Source: Fidelibacterota bacterium (GTDB lineage: Bacteria; Fidelibacterota; UBA2242). From it: a DNA stretch of 33,115 nucleotides. How positions within the stretch are numbered: position 1 is the stretch's first letter; the number at the start of each line of letters is the position of its first letter. The translations under genes were made by a program, and so were the position numbers. Shown in pieces: positions 8,339 through 16,928 of this stretch. The notes beneath the pieces are model-generated. The model saw nothing but the letters and a program-made list of their open reading frames with translations, was not told where the DNA came from and did not search any database. The stretch is from NCBI GenBank assembly GCA_018002295.1, contig JAGNGI010000019.1, forward strand, positions 1 through 33,115. Direction: 5' to 3'.

Positions 8339-8602
8339 ATGGCGAAAAAAAGTTTTTCATTGGAAAAAAGTCTCGAGCGGCTTGAGGAAATTTTACAGAT
8401 TTTAGAATCAGGTGAAAAAGATATCGAAGAATCAATCAAACTGTTCGAAGAAGGAATGCGCCTATCGAGCGAATGCCAGGCGCATTTACAGGCACTGGAA
8501 AAGCGAGTGAAACTGTTGATCGAAAAGAGCGACGGCGAAATCTGCGAACAGGATTTTCCGGAATCGGGCGAAACTCCAGAAACTAACAACTTATTCGATT
8601 AG
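8339..8602 (+). CDS. xseB: Exodeoxyribonuclease VII small subunit
   Basis: The small subunit forms helical pairs that decorate the long coiled-coil of XseA and is needed for normal exonuclease VII activity. The 87-residue product has the family signature: FSLEKSLERLEEILQILESGEKDIEESIKLFEEGMRL, followed by a second helix (ALEKRVKLLIEK). The acidic tail is somewhat longer than the roughly 80-residue norm. It lies 20 bases after xseA and 12 bases before nadK, so the three genes should share a transcript. Confidence 0.94.
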   Translation: MAKKSFSLEKSLERLEEILQILESGEKDIEESIKLFEEGMRLSSECQAHLQALEKRVKLLIEKSDGEICEQDFPESGETPETNNLFD

Positions 8603-8614
8603 GGATGATATAGA

Positions 8615-9487
8615 ATGAAAATCGGTTTACTTTTATCACCGAAAATAGAACTAAACGACCCAATAGTTCCGGCTATTATTAAATTATTGATTGAAAATAA
8701 GCAAACCGTAATCGTCGCCGATTGGCAAAGTAATAGTCTTGTTACCAATTTGAATGGTGTTGAAAGATGTAATCCGGAGCAACTGCCTGAGAAAATTGAT
8801 GCACTTTTCAGCATTGGAGGCGACGGTACTTTCTTAAGTGCTTCGCATTTAATGGCAAAAAGTCGTAAACCGGTGCTTGGAATTCATCTGGGAGGTTTGG
8901 GATTTTTAGCGGATGTATCCGTTGATAATTATCACGAGCGTTTGATAGATTTTCTTAATGGTAAATATTCGGTTGAAGAGCGGCAAGGATTGACGGCTCG
9001 CACTTACTTCAAAGATTCCGTGCAGGAGAGTTTTGCCTTTAACGACTTCGTGATTGACAAAGGGCGGATCTCCACGATGATTAAGATTCGCACCTATATT
9101 AACGAAGAGTATCTGAACACCTATCGCGCCGATGGATTGATAATCGCGACTCCCACCGGTTCTACGGCATATTCTCTGTCTGCCGGTGGACCGATTATTT
9201 CACCGGAATTAAATGTGCTGGTAATTTGTCCGATTTGTCCGCATAGTCTATCAGTCCGGCCGGTGGTTATCTCGGCCGATCAGGTGGTGCGAATTGATTG
9301 TACCGATTTAAGTGACGACGTTTCGCTAATTAGTGATGGCCATAATAGAATTGCCCTCGGCGCGGCTCAAAAAATCGAGATTCATAAAGCTGAATTTCCG
9401 CTTCGAATTGTGCGCTTTAGCGGCGATTCCTTTTTTCATACTTTGCGCACCAAACTGAATTGGGGCAGGGATGTCAGAGGGAATTAG
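8615..9487 (+). CDS. nadK: NAD kinase (ATP-NAD kinase)
   Basis: Phosphorylates NAD+ at the 2'-OH of the adenosine ribose to give NADP+. The 290-residue protein has the GGDGT motif at 68-72, the FNDFVIDKG segment near 140 and the glycine-rich ATPTGSTAYSLSAGGPI motif near 178-194, followed by the usual beta-rich C-terminal domain. Start ATG 8615 is 12 bases after xseB. NadE is encoded upstream in the same orientation, so the last two steps to NADP lie within 4 kb, although hup and the xse genes intervene. Confidence 0.96.
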   Translation: MKIGLLLSPKIELNDPIVPAIIKLLIENKQTVIVADWQSNSLVTNLNGVERCNPEQLPEKIDALFSIGGDGTFLSASHLMAKSRKPVLGIHLGGLGFLADVSVDNYHERLIDFLNGKYSVEERQGLTARTYFKDSVQESFAFNDFVIDKGRISTMIKIRTYINEEYLNTYRADGLIIATPTGSTAYSLSAGGPIISPELNVLVICPICPHSLSVRPVVISADQVVRIDCTDLSDDVSLISDGHNRIALGAAQKIEIHKAEFPLRIVRFSGDSFFHTLRTKLNWGRDVRGN

Positions 9488-9525
9488 TTTATAATTAAAA
9501 AAGATAAAGTATAAGGAGAAATTCA

Positions 9526-9990
9526 ATGGAAGTGAATGATACCAATGAAGTAAAACCTAAGCCAAAGAATATAGCGCTAGTTGCGCATGACCATAAAAAG
9601 AAAGACTTGTTAGAATGGGTAAAATTCAACGAAGGTACGCTGAAACAACATAAATTGTATGCGACCGGAACCACTGGAAAACTACTCGAAAAGGAATTGA
9701 ATGTCAAAATCCATAAACTCCAGAGCGGCCCGCTCGGAGGTGATCTGGAATTGGGCGCGGCCATCGCTCAACGCAAAATAGATGTACTGATCTTTTTTTG
9801 GGATCCGCTGGAAGCTCAACCCCATGACCCAGATATTAAGGCGCTTCTACGAATTTCGGTTGTCTGGAATATTCCGGTAGCCTGTAATCGGGCGACAGCT
9901 GATTACATTATTTCATCGCCGCTAATGAATTCGGTTTACCAGCCGACCTTACCCAATTATTCCGAATATTTAAATCGTTTGAAAAAATAA
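9526..9990 (+). CDS. mgsA: Methylglyoxal synthase
   Basis: Converts dihydroxyacetone phosphate to methylglyoxal and phosphate, a bypass that relieves phosphate limitation in glycolysis. The 154-residue protein contains the diagnostic segments [42 protein letters not shown] and [18 protein letters not shown], which include the active-site Asp residues. An N-terminal tail of about 14 charged residues precedes the domain. A good AAGGAG precedes ATG 9526. It lies 38 bases after nadK, and its stop codon directly abuts the stop of the opposing MFS gene, leaving no room for a separate terminator. Confidence 0.96.
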   Translation: MEVNDTNEVKPKPKNIALVAHDHKKKDLLEWVKFNEGTLKQHKLYATGTTGKLLEKELNVKIHKLQSGPLGGDLELGAAIAQRKIDVLIFFWDPLEAQPHDPDIKALLRISVVWNIPVACNRATADYIISSPLMNSVYQPTLPNYSEYLNRLKK

Positions 9991-11178
9991 TCAATTGGAT
10001 TTAGTAATAATTTTTGACTCTTTGACAAAGATCATCAAAGCGCTAGCTACAATCGTCAATCCAAGCGATAGATAAAATGGTGCGAGGGCGCCGATTTTAT
10101 CCCACAAGAATCCAGCAATCAGAGACGCCGGAAAAGCGCATAATCCGATTAACATTTGATAAGTGCCTAGACTGCTGGCGCGGAACTTTTCCGGAGCTAA
10201 TTCAGAAACAATTGTACTCTGAACCGGCTCGAGTGCGCCCTTATGCAAACCGTAAATAACAAACATTAAAAATATCATAATCTTGGATTGGAAGAAAATA
10301 ACGTCAAGACAGACCAATCCCCAGAGCAGAAATGACATTTGCATAACGGTTTTACGACCAATCCGGTCCGCCAACCGACCGAAAGGATAAGCTGTTAGTG
10401 ATGCCGAAAGGGTATAAACCAAGTATAACACCGGCACAAACGCTTCTGGAAAACCGATCTGTTTGGCGCGTATTAGTAAAAATGAATAAGTGAAATTACC
10501 GATGGCAAAAATTCCGCTTAAGATCATAAATAAAACAAAATTACGGTCTAAATCGCGTAAAGTCATTCCTTTATAAATGACTTTCTCAGTATGACCGGGT
10601 TCTTTGATTTTAATTAAAATTAACAACACGGAAATAAGCGACGGAATTGCCGCCAGTATGAAAAGGGCGCGATATCCGATTTTTTTGAATAATGCTAAAC
10701 AAATCAAAATACCGACCACGGCACCTAAATTATCAGCCATCCGCATCAATCCGAAATTTCTACCGCGGTTGTCATTGCTTGAGACATCGGCGATAATAGC
10801 ATCGCGCGGCGCACCTCTGATTTTTCCAGCGCGGTCCAGAATTCGAAACGGGATCAAATGTTGCCAGACTGTGGAAATGGCATAGCCGATTCTCGATGCG
10901 GCTCCCATCAAATAACCACTCCAAATAAAAACTTTTCGTTTACGGATACGATCTGACCAATAGCCGGACAATGCTTTGGCTAAAGAAACAACCGCTTCTC
11001 CCAATCCATCAACAAATCCCAACACCGCCATATTAGCCTTCAGAATCTCAGTAACGAATAATGGCCAAACCGGATAAATTATATCCGAGCCCATATCATT
11101 CAGGAATGAAGCCCAGGCAAAAATTCTGACAGTTCTTTTATTTTCTTTATTATCAATAGGATTCTGGTAATTCTGCAC
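9991..11178 (-). CDS. MFS transporter, drug/sugar-efflux type
   Basis: A 12-segment major facilitator protein of 395 residues. It shows the MFS A-motif after the second segment (GYWSDRIRKRK) and again in the second half (GRLADRIGRKT). The RILDRAGKIRGAPRDAIIADVS stretch matches an MFS subgroup that carries DRxGKGxRxAPRDA; members are usually annotated only as putative efflux or multidrug transporters. The substrate is unknown. Start is GTG 11178 with GGAGA upstream (11185-11189). The gene is transcribed alone and meets mgsA tail to tail with no gap. Confidence 0.9.
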   Translation of the reverse strand: MQNYQNPIDNKENKRTVRIFAWASFLNDMGSDIIYPVWPLFVTEILKANMAVLGFVDGLGEAVVSLAKALSGYWSDRIRKRKVFIWSGYLMGAASRIGYAISTVWQHLIPFRILDRAGKIRGAPRDAIIADVSSNDNRGRNFGLMRMADNLGAVVGILICLALFKKIGYRALFILAAIPSLISVLLILIKIKEPGHTEKVIYKGMTLRDLDRNFVLFMILSGIFAIGNFTYSFLLIRAKQIGFPEAFVPVLYLVYTLSASLTAYPFGRLADRIGRKTVMQMSFLLWGLVCLDVIFFQSKIMIFLMFVIYGLHKGALEPVQSTIVSELAPEKFRASSLGTYQMLIGLCAFPASLIAGFLWDKIGALAPFYLSLGLTIVASALMIFVKESKIITKSN

Positions 11179-11330
11179 TGTTTTTCTCCAATTGTAACTC
11201 GATAAACTTATTCTGAAACCATTAAATAGACAAAAACTGTAAATAATTTAGGTAACTCTTTATACAAGTTTGTTAAAAATTTATTAAACTATGGTCGTAT
11301 TTTTTCCGTAATAAGTAGTAAAATTGAAAA

Positions 11331-11336
11331 TATAAT
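11331..11336 (+). promoter_or_regulatory. Possible -10 box giving a near-leaderless yitT-family mRNA
   Basis: A perfect TATAAT lies ten bases before the ATG at 11347, and no SD precedes that ATG. If it is a -10 element, transcription would begin within a few bases of the start codon. There is no good -35 match at 17 bases, so this is tentative. Confidence 0.3.
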
Positions 11337-11346
11337 ATAGTTTTAT

Positions 11347-12210
11347 ATGGTCCATAAACAAAAAATAAAAAACATCATTTTCGAATATTGTGGGCTGGCG
11401 GTTGGTTCGGCTGTTATGGCTGGCAGTCTGGTTTTTTTCTTGATTCCGGCCAAAATTGCTCCCGGCGGAGTGAGCGGTTTATCAATTGTTTTACACTACT
11501 TGTTCAATTTACCGGTTGGTCTGGTGATGTTGGTTTTCAATATCCCTCTGTTTTTTTTAGGATTGAAAATACTGGGCAAGGAGTTTGGGCCACGAACTTT
11601 TTTCTCATTTGTGTTGGTTTCGATTTTTACCGATTTTTATGATAAAGTTTTGGGAGTACAGGCGGCAACTGAGGATCCGTTATTGGCTTCAATTTTTGGC
11701 GGTATTCTCTTGGGAGTTGGACTGGGAGTCGTTTTTCGCTTTAAAGGGACAACCGGTGGCTCGGACATCGTCGGGCAAATTATCCATAAATACAGTAATG
11801 TTTCGGTCGGAACTGGGATATTGATCGCGGATTTTTTCGTTATTACTTTTGCCGGGATAACTTTCCGAGACGTCAACCTGGCTTTGTATGGTTTCATCAG
11901 TTTATATTTTTCCAGTAAAGTGCTGGACTTAATCCTGGATGGTATGGATTACGCCCGCTCTTTTTATATTATTAGTGAAAAACAGGATGAAATCATCAAT
12001 TTGATTACTAAAGAGATGGATCGGGGTGGAACCGAACTTCTCGGGAAGGGGTTTTATACCCGTAAAACTCGCAATGTTCTTTATACGGTGGTGACTCGTC
12101 GGGAGGTTGCAACTTTGCGACAGGAAATTCTTAAGATTGATCCCAAAGCTTTCGTCATTATTGCAAATGTACATGAAGTCATCGGTGAAGGTTTTCGCAA
12201 ACGAATTTAA
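11347..12210 (+). CDS. YitT-family membrane protein (DUF161 + DUF2179)
   Basis: An integral membrane protein of 287 residues: five or six hydrophobic segments in the first 190 residues with the family pattern IPAKIAPGGVSGLSIVLHYLF and FKGTTGGSDIVGQI, then a soluble DUF2179 domain (SFYIISEKQDEIINLITKEMDRGGTELLGKGFYTRKTRNVLYTVV). The family is widespread, and no transport substrate is firmly established. The ATG has no SD and a TATAAT lies just upstream. The next gene (Ldh_2 family) begins about 18 bases after its stop, so the two are probably co-transcribed. Confidence 0.93.
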   Translation: MVHKQKIKNIIFEYCGLAVGSAVMAGSLVFFLIPAKIAPGGVSGLSIVLHYLFNLPVGLVMLVFNIPLFFLGLKILGKEFGPRTFFSFVLVSIFTDFYDKVLGVQAATEDPLLASIFGGILLGVGLGVVFRFKGTTGGSDIVGQIIHKYSNVSVGTGILIADFFVITFAGITFRDVNLALYGFISLYFSSKVLDLILDGMDYARSFYIISEKQDEIINLITKEMDRGGTELLGKGFYTRKTRNVLYTVVTRREVATLRQEILKIDPKAFVIIANVHEVIGEGFRKRI

Positions 12211-12218
12211 TTTGATAT

Positions 12219-12224
12219 AGGAGG
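12219..12224 (+). promoter_or_regulatory. Strong Shine-Dalgarno site with no standard start codon downstream
   Basis: A perfect AGGAGG lies in the gap after the YitT stop. The Ldh_2 reading frame is open from here, but ATT (12229) and TTA (12232) stand where an ATG, GTG or TTG is expected. The site therefore argues that translation begins here on an unusual codon, or that a TTG has become TTA. Confidence 0.65.
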
Positions 12225-12228
12225 CGTT

Positions 12229-13338
12229 ATTTTAAAAGAAGTTATTGTAAATGTAACCGAACTGGATAATTTTGTCCGGCAGGTTTTAATTGCCCATGGC
12301 TTGAATGCCGAAGATGCCCGTATTACGGCGGATGTATTAATTCGTGCCGATCGCCGCGGAATCGGCTCACACGGAGTGGCGCGTTTGAAAAGATATGTTG
12401 ACGGTTTAGATAGCGGAGTCATCCGACCTAATCCGGACGTCAAAATAATTCGCGAGACGCCAGTTTCGCTGGTTATTGATGGCGATGGCGGTATGGGCCA
12501 ACCAATTGCTTATCGCGCGATGCAGAAATGTATCGAGAAAGCGCGCACTGCCTATATGTGTTTTGCGGCAATTCGGAATTCGAATCATTATGGGATTGCC
12601 GGTTATTACGTTTTAATGGCACTGGCGGAAGGAATGATGGGAGTTTCGTTAACAAATACCACGCCGTTGGTTGTGCCGACTTTTGGACGAAACGTTACGA
12701 TCGGCACTAATCCGATTGCAATCGGATTTCCCGGTAAAAAGGAACGCCCGTTTTTGCTGGATATGGCGACTTCGACTGTGCCGCGTGGCAAATTGGAGGT
12801 TTATGCGCGCAAAGGTGAACCGATCCCCGATTGTTGGGCTTGTGATGAGGACGGCAAACCTTCTACCGACGCGGCGGCTTTACTCGATGATATGATTAAC
12901 CGTCGGGTTGGTGGTTTATTGCCGCTGGGTGGCGGTACTGAACTGACCGGCGGACATAAAGGCTATGGTCTGAGCGCTGTAGTAGATATTTTATGCGGGG
13001 TTTTATCTGCGGGAATGGTTGGAACTGAAGTTGCTCGCTATTCCAATGCACCAGCCGGGGTATCCCACTTTATCGGCGCGATAAATCCGGACGCATTTGT
13101 AGGAACTGATTTAATTGGTGAAGGAATTGATAAATATATCCAAATGTTAAGAAATGCCGACAAAGCCGCCGGCCAGGAACGGATTTATGTTGCCGGTGAA
13201 AAGGAATTTCTCGCCGAAGAGAGGTATCGCGATTTTGTACCATTACAAGATAAAGTTTTTCAGACTTTAAATGATATTGGAACTAAAGTAGGTTTATCAA
13301 TTACTGAACTAAAAAAGGAAAGGACAAAGTGTGAGTAA
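12229..13338 (+). CDS. Malate/L-lactate dehydrogenase family oxidoreductase (Ldh_2)
   Basis: An NAD(P)-dependent dehydrogenase of the Ldh_2 family (malate, lactate, sulfolactate or ureidoglycolate), unrelated to Rossmann-fold LDH. Family landmarks include RADRRGIGSHGVARL, the SNHYG segment with the catalytic His, TPLVVPTFGRNVTIGTNPIAIGFP, LDMATSTVPRGKLE and GGHKGYGLSAVVDILCGVLSGxG-like sequence. The first standard start in frame is TTG 12301, but conserved N-terminal sequence (VTELDNFVRQVLIAHGLNAEDARI) begins upstream of it. AGGAGG at 12219-12224 points to initiation at ATT 12229 or TTA 12232; I use ATT. The end overlaps the transketolase start by eight bases, implying coupling. The exact substrate is unclear. 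Confidence 0.9.
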   Translation: MLKEVIVNVTELDNFVRQVLIAHGLNAEDARITADVLIRADRRGIGSHGVARLKRYVDGLDSGVIRPNPDVKIIRETPVSLVIDGDGGMGQPIAYRAMQKCIEKARTAYMCFAAIRNSNHYGIAGYYVLMALAEGMMGVSLTNTTPLVVPTFGRNVTIGTNPIAIGFPGKKERPFLLDMATSTVPRGKLEVYARKGEPIPDCWACDEDGKPSTDAAALLDDMINRRVGGLLPLGGGTELTGGHKGYGLSAVVDILCGVLSAGMVGTEVARYSNAPAGVSHFIGAINPDAFVGTDLIGEGIDKYIQMLRNADKAAGQERIYVAGEKEFLAEERYRDFVPLQDKVFQTLNDIGTKVGLSITELKKERTKCE

Positions 13339-15364
13339 GCAAAACATTAATCTGGAAATGGCTCGTCTGTGTGCCAATACATTGCGTCTATTGGCGGTTG
13401 ATGGTGTCCAAAAAGCTAACTCGGGGCATCCCGGAATGCCGATGGGAATGGCAGATGTCGCTACTATTTTGTGGAGCAAGTATCTTGAACACAATCCCGG
13501 TGATCCGCAATGGGCTAACCGCGATCGGTTTATCCTTTCAGCCGGACACGGTTCGATGCTATTGTACTCATTGTTACATCTGAGTGGATATGATGTCACT
13601 CTGGAAGATTTGCAGCAATTTCGACAATGGGATTCGCGCACGCCGGGTCATCCCGAGTATAAATGTTTACCGGGCGTCGAAACGACTACCGGTCCGCTTG
13701 GTCAGGGTTTTGCCACCGGTGTCGGAATGGCAATCGCCGCCAAAATTACCGCAAGCCGCTTCAATACGGATCAATTTCAAATTTTCGGAACGCATAAAAT
13801 CTATGGAATTGTCAGTGACGGCGATTTGATGGAGGGGCTTTCGCACGAAGCCGCTTCGTTCGCTGGTCATCTGAAACTCGGCAATATCATTTACTTTTAC
13901 GACGATAATCGGATAACTATCGAAGGCAAAACCGACTTGACTTTTTCAGAATCGGTTGCCAAAAGATTTGAAGCCTATGGCTGGGAAGTTCTCCAAGCTG
14001 ACGGTCACGATTACATCAGTATCGCTAAGGCTTTAGATGAAGCTTTATCCAAGCCTGATCGCCCAAAACTCATTATTACTCGAACCCACATTGGTTGTGG
14101 CAGTCCCAGTAAACAAGATACTTCCGAATGTCATGGTGCTCCATTGGGAGAAGAAGAAGTCAAAATCACCAAACGCAATCTCGGCTTTGATGAAAATGTC
14201 TCTTTCTACGTTCCGGAGGAAGTACGCACGGTTTACGCTGAACGGCGCGCTGAACTTGAGAAAAAATATGCTCAGTGGCAGATCGAATATCAAAAATGGC
14301 GCGAGGCTAATCCAGAACTGGCAAAAAAATATGATGAATCGCAGAATCAAGTCCTCAGTATTCAACAAGAAGAAGAAATTATCAAAGCCATTCCGTCAGA
14401 TGCCCTGGCAACGCGGGCTCTCTCCGGTAAAATTATGCAGAAGATTGCCGAACTTTTGCCGAATTTTTATGGTGGCTCGGCTGACCTAGCACCTTCGACC
14501 AGTACCTATTTGAAAAATTTAGGCGATATTGCTCCGGATAATTTTTCCGGCCGCAACTTTCACTTTGGTGTCCGTGAACATGCGATGGGTGCTATTTTAA
14601 ATGGTTTGGCGCTGTACGGTGGTTTAATTCCTTTTGGAGCGACTTTTTTGGTTTTTTCAGATTATATGCGCCCTCCTATTCGGTTGGCGGCAATGATGAA
14701 GTTGCGAGTTATTTATGTTTTTACCCACGACAGTATTTTTGTGGGAGAAGATGGACCGACTCATCAGCCGATCGAGCAGGTAGCATCTTTGCGCATTATT
14801 CCGAATATGACGGTAATTCGGCCGGCGGATGGGCTGGAAGTTGCTCAAGCCTGGATATCTGCTATCAATAATCTGGGGGGACCGACTGCCTTGATTTTGA
14901 CTCGCCAAAAAGTACCAGTGTTGAATCGCCTAGCCAATTTTGATCGTCATTTGATTGATCGCGGCGGCTATATAATTTCTCCAGAACAGAATAATGCTTT
15001 AGACTTAGTCTTGGTAGCCAGCGGTTCGGAGGTGTCGGTTGCTATCGAAGCGCAGAAAATTCTTCAGGCTGAAGGACGTGCGACACGGGTCGTTTCGATG
15101 CCGTCTATCGAAAAATTCGTGCGGCAGAACGCAACCTATCGTGAATCCGTCATCCCGAAAGGTAAAGTGCCAGTGGTAGTTATCGAAGCTGGACGAAGCA
15201 CCGGTTGGGGTGACCTAATCCGCAATCCATTGCTGACCATTACCATAGATCGCTTTGGAGCTTCCGCACCCGCCAAAGTGTTAGCCGAAAAATTCGGTTT
15301 TACCGCCCAGCAGGTTGTTGATCGGATTAGAGACTGGCAAGTACTGACAAACATTATTGTATAA
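13331..15364 (+). CDS. tkt: Transketolase
   Basis: A thiamine-diphosphate enzyme that transfers two-carbon ketol units in the pentose phosphate pathway. The full-length protein (677 residues) has the N-terminal KANSGHPGMPMGMAD motif and the TPP/Mg site beginning GIVSDGDLMEGLSHEA, followed by YDDNRI. The pyrimidine-domain sequence FHFGVREHAMGAI and EDGPTHQPIEQ, and a transketolase C-terminal domain, follow. Start is GTG 13331, preceded by GGAAAGGA, and overlaps the end of the Ldh_2 gene by eight bases. Between TPP and pyrimidine domains there is a charged helical stretch (around 290-345) typical of the family. Confidence 0.97.
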   Translation: MSKQNINLEMARLCANTLRLLAVDGVQKANSGHPGMPMGMADVATILWSKYLEHNPGDPQWANRDRFILSAGHGSMLLYSLLHLSGYDVTLEDLQQFRQWDSRTPGHPEYKCLPGVETTTGPLGQGFATGVGMAIAAKITASRFNTDQFQIFGTHKIYGIVSDGDLMEGLSHEAASFAGHLKLGNIIYFYDDNRITIEGKTDLTFSESVAKRFEAYGWEVLQADGHDYISIAKALDEALSKPDRPKLIITRTHIGCGSPSKQDTSECHGAPLGEEEVKITKRNLGFDENVSFYVPEEVRTVYAERRAELEKKYAQWQIEYQKWREANPELAKKYDESQNQVLSIQQEEEIIKAIPSDALATRALSGKIMQKIAELLPNFYGGSADLAPSTSTYLKNLGDIAPDNFSGRNFHFGVREHAMGAILNGLALYGGLIPFGATFLVFSDYMRPPIRLAAMMKLRVIYVFTHDSIFVGEDGPTHQPIEQVASLRIIPNMTVIRPADGLEVAQAWISAINNLGGPTALILTRQKVPVLNRLANFDRHLIDRGGYIISPEQNNALDLVLVASGSEVSVAIEAQKILQAEGRATRVVSMPSIEKFVRQNATYRESVIPKGKVPVVVIEAGRSTGWGDLIRNPLLTITIDRFGASAPAKVLAEKFGFTAQQVVDRIRDWQVLTNIIV

Positions 15365-15524
15365 TAGGGCTTTGAAGATCTCAATATTTGGGTTTTGGCA
15401 GATTTTGCATTAAAGTAATAATTATTTATGCATCAAAAATTATCTTCTCCATATTGGTAGAATCTAAAATTTTTAGTATTTTTGCAGGCTTTTAATTTAT
15501 AGTGAAAGCGAAGGTTCGTAGTTT

Positions 15525-16382
15525 ATGTCGAAAAAAGACAAAAGGGTTGGCAGTGATTCCAACCGCGCATTGAGCAAATATTTAGAGGAAATCGGGAAAT
15601 TTGAACCTTTGTCGCCCGATAAGGAAATTGAACTTGCCCAACGTTTGCGCGCCGGTGATCGGGATGCACTCCGCGAATTGACTGAATCGAATTTACGATT
15701 CGTTGTCAGTGTGGCTAAGGATTATCAGGGACAGGGTTTGCCTTTGACCGATTTAATCAATGAGGGTAATTTAGGGCTGATTAAAGCCGCTGAGCGTTTC
15801 GATGAAACCCGCGGTTTTAAGTTCATTTCTTACGCCGTATGGTGGATTCGACAGTCAATTCTGCAAGCTTTAGCTGAACACTCGCGGATCGTACGCCTGC
15901 CGCTTAATCGCGTCGGCACAATCAGCAAAATCACCAAAGAGGCTGAAATTCTGGAACAGCAGTATGAACGAGCACCGATGCAGGATGAAATTGCCTCCGG
16001 TTTAGCAATGGAATCCGAAGAAGTCTCCGACGCTATCCGCATATCACGTAAACATCAGTCGCTAAATGATCCGTTCCGGGACGGCGAGTCCAACGCTCTT
16101 ATTGACGTTATTGAAGACGATATGCAATTGCCACCCGATCATCCATTGATGGATGAGTCGCTGAAACAGGAAATCCGAGCAGCTTTGAACACGCTGAAAA
16201 AGCGTGAACGCGAAGTGATAAAGATGTATTTCGGAATAGATCGCGAATATGCTTTAACTCTTAATGAAATTGGCGAAGAATTCAATCTGACGCGGGAGAG
16301 AGTCCGTCAGATCAAGGAAAATGCTATTCGCCGTTTAAGTCATAAATCACGAAGTAAGAACTTAAAAGCTTACCTCGGCTAA
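15525..16382 (+). CDS. rpoD: RNA polymerase sigma factor, short RpoD/SigA type
   Basis: A sigma-70 family factor of 285 residues that should direct core polymerase to housekeeping promoters. It begins with region 1.2 (NRALSKYLEEIGKFEPLSPDKE), then regions 2.1-2.4 (SNLRFVVSVAKDYQ, DLINEGNLGLIKAAERFD, FISYAVWWIRQSI), region 3 and region 4 with the -35-binding helix-turn-helix (LTLNEIGEEFNLTRERVRQIKENAIRRL). Region 1.1 and the large non-conserved region are missing. This compact form is the primary sigma in Bacteroidota and some relatives. A GAAGG lies about ten bases before ATG 15525. rpsU follows after 23 bases. A paralogous group 2 sigma remains possible. Confidence 0.93.
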   Translation: MSKKDKRVGSDSNRALSKYLEEIGKFEPLSPDKEIELAQRLRAGDRDALRELTESNLRFVVSVAKDYQGQGLPLTDLINEGNLGLIKAAERFDETRGFKFISYAVWWIRQSILQALAEHSRIVRLPLNRVGTISKITKEAEILEQQYERAPMQDEIASGLAMESEEVSDAIRISRKHQSLNDPFRDGESNALIDVIEDDMQLPPDHPLMDESLKQEIRAALNTLKKREREVIKMYFGIDREYALTLNEIGEEFNLTRERVRQIKENAIRRLSHKSRSKNLKAYLG

Positions 16383-16405
16383 ACAGTAGAAAGGATACTG
16401 ATTGC

Positions 16406-16609
16406 ATGGTTGAAGTTACCGTGTACGACAATGAACCACTGGAAAGAGCTTTAAGACGCTTTAAGAAAAAGTTCGAAAAAGCTGGTATTTTGAATGATGT
16501 CAAGAAACGGACATACTACGAAAAACCGAGTGTCGAAAAAAGAATGCGTCGGGCAAAAGCCATCAAACGTCTACACCGTACCAATGCCCAAAAAACGGCA
16601 ATAATGTAA
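16406..16609 (+). CDS. rpsU: 30S ribosomal protein S21
   Basis: The 67-residue basic protein bS21 binds the 30S platform near the anti-Shine-Dalgarno end of 16S rRNA and helps initiation. It opens with the family pattern VEVTVYDNEPLERALRRFKKK and continues with KRTYYEKPSVEKRMRRAKAIKRL. AAAGGAT precedes the ATG by about ten bases. It is immediately downstream of the sigma gene, whereas many bacteria have rpsU upstream of dnaG and rpoD; no dnaG is seen here. Confidence 0.96.
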   Translation: MVEVTVYDNEPLERALRRFKKKFEKAGILNDVKKRTYYEKPSVEKRMRRAKAIKRLHRTNAQKTAIM

Positions 16610-16928
16610 AATTACCGGGCGTTATTACGTAATATATTTTTTGGTTATTACTTCAAAAGTTTTAACATTTTCTCGTCGGAATTTGGCGGTAGTCGAGTAA
16701 TTTAGGTCAGCAAGATTAATCCGAATTTTGTTGGCTATCTCTTACTTGAGAATATTTTATAAATAATTAGACAGACTACTTCCCAAGTCGGTAATATATC
16801 TATATTTTAGGTTTCCTAAGCTATTACTGACCGAGGAAATTTATCGTAGGCAGTTCAATCGAAGTTGAATGAGATACACAGGTATAATGCTTTTCGCTTC
16901 TCGCTAAATTGTAAAATATTTTGAGAAA
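16610..16928. other. Spacer between convergent genes with a structured element
   Basis: This gap lies between the 3' ends of rpsU (plus) and the PqqD-like gene (minus), yet is 319 bases long. It shows no convincing ORF. A palindromic TATTACGTAATA followed by a T-rich run (16631-16650) might end the rpsU transcript weakly. A two-tier hairpin lies at 16787-16831 and is listed separately. An isolated TATAAT at 16883 has no -35 partner. Confidence 0.5.
16787..16831. other. Two-tier stem-loop, possible structured RNA or DNA element
   Basis: The outer arms GTCGGTAATA (16787-16796) and TATTACTGAC (16822-16831) pair over ten positions with one G-U wobble in the plus-strand RNA. Nested inside, TTAGG (16807-16811) and CCTAA (16815-16819) pair around a TTT loop. 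Neither strand has a following T-run, so it is not a standard terminator. It may be a processed 3' end structure, a small RNA or a REP-like element. Confidence 0.45.

Noticed and set aside
16883-16888. Isolated TATAAT in the rpsU/PqqD gap
   Set aside because: No -35 box at suitable spacing on the plus strand and no plus-strand gene downstream.
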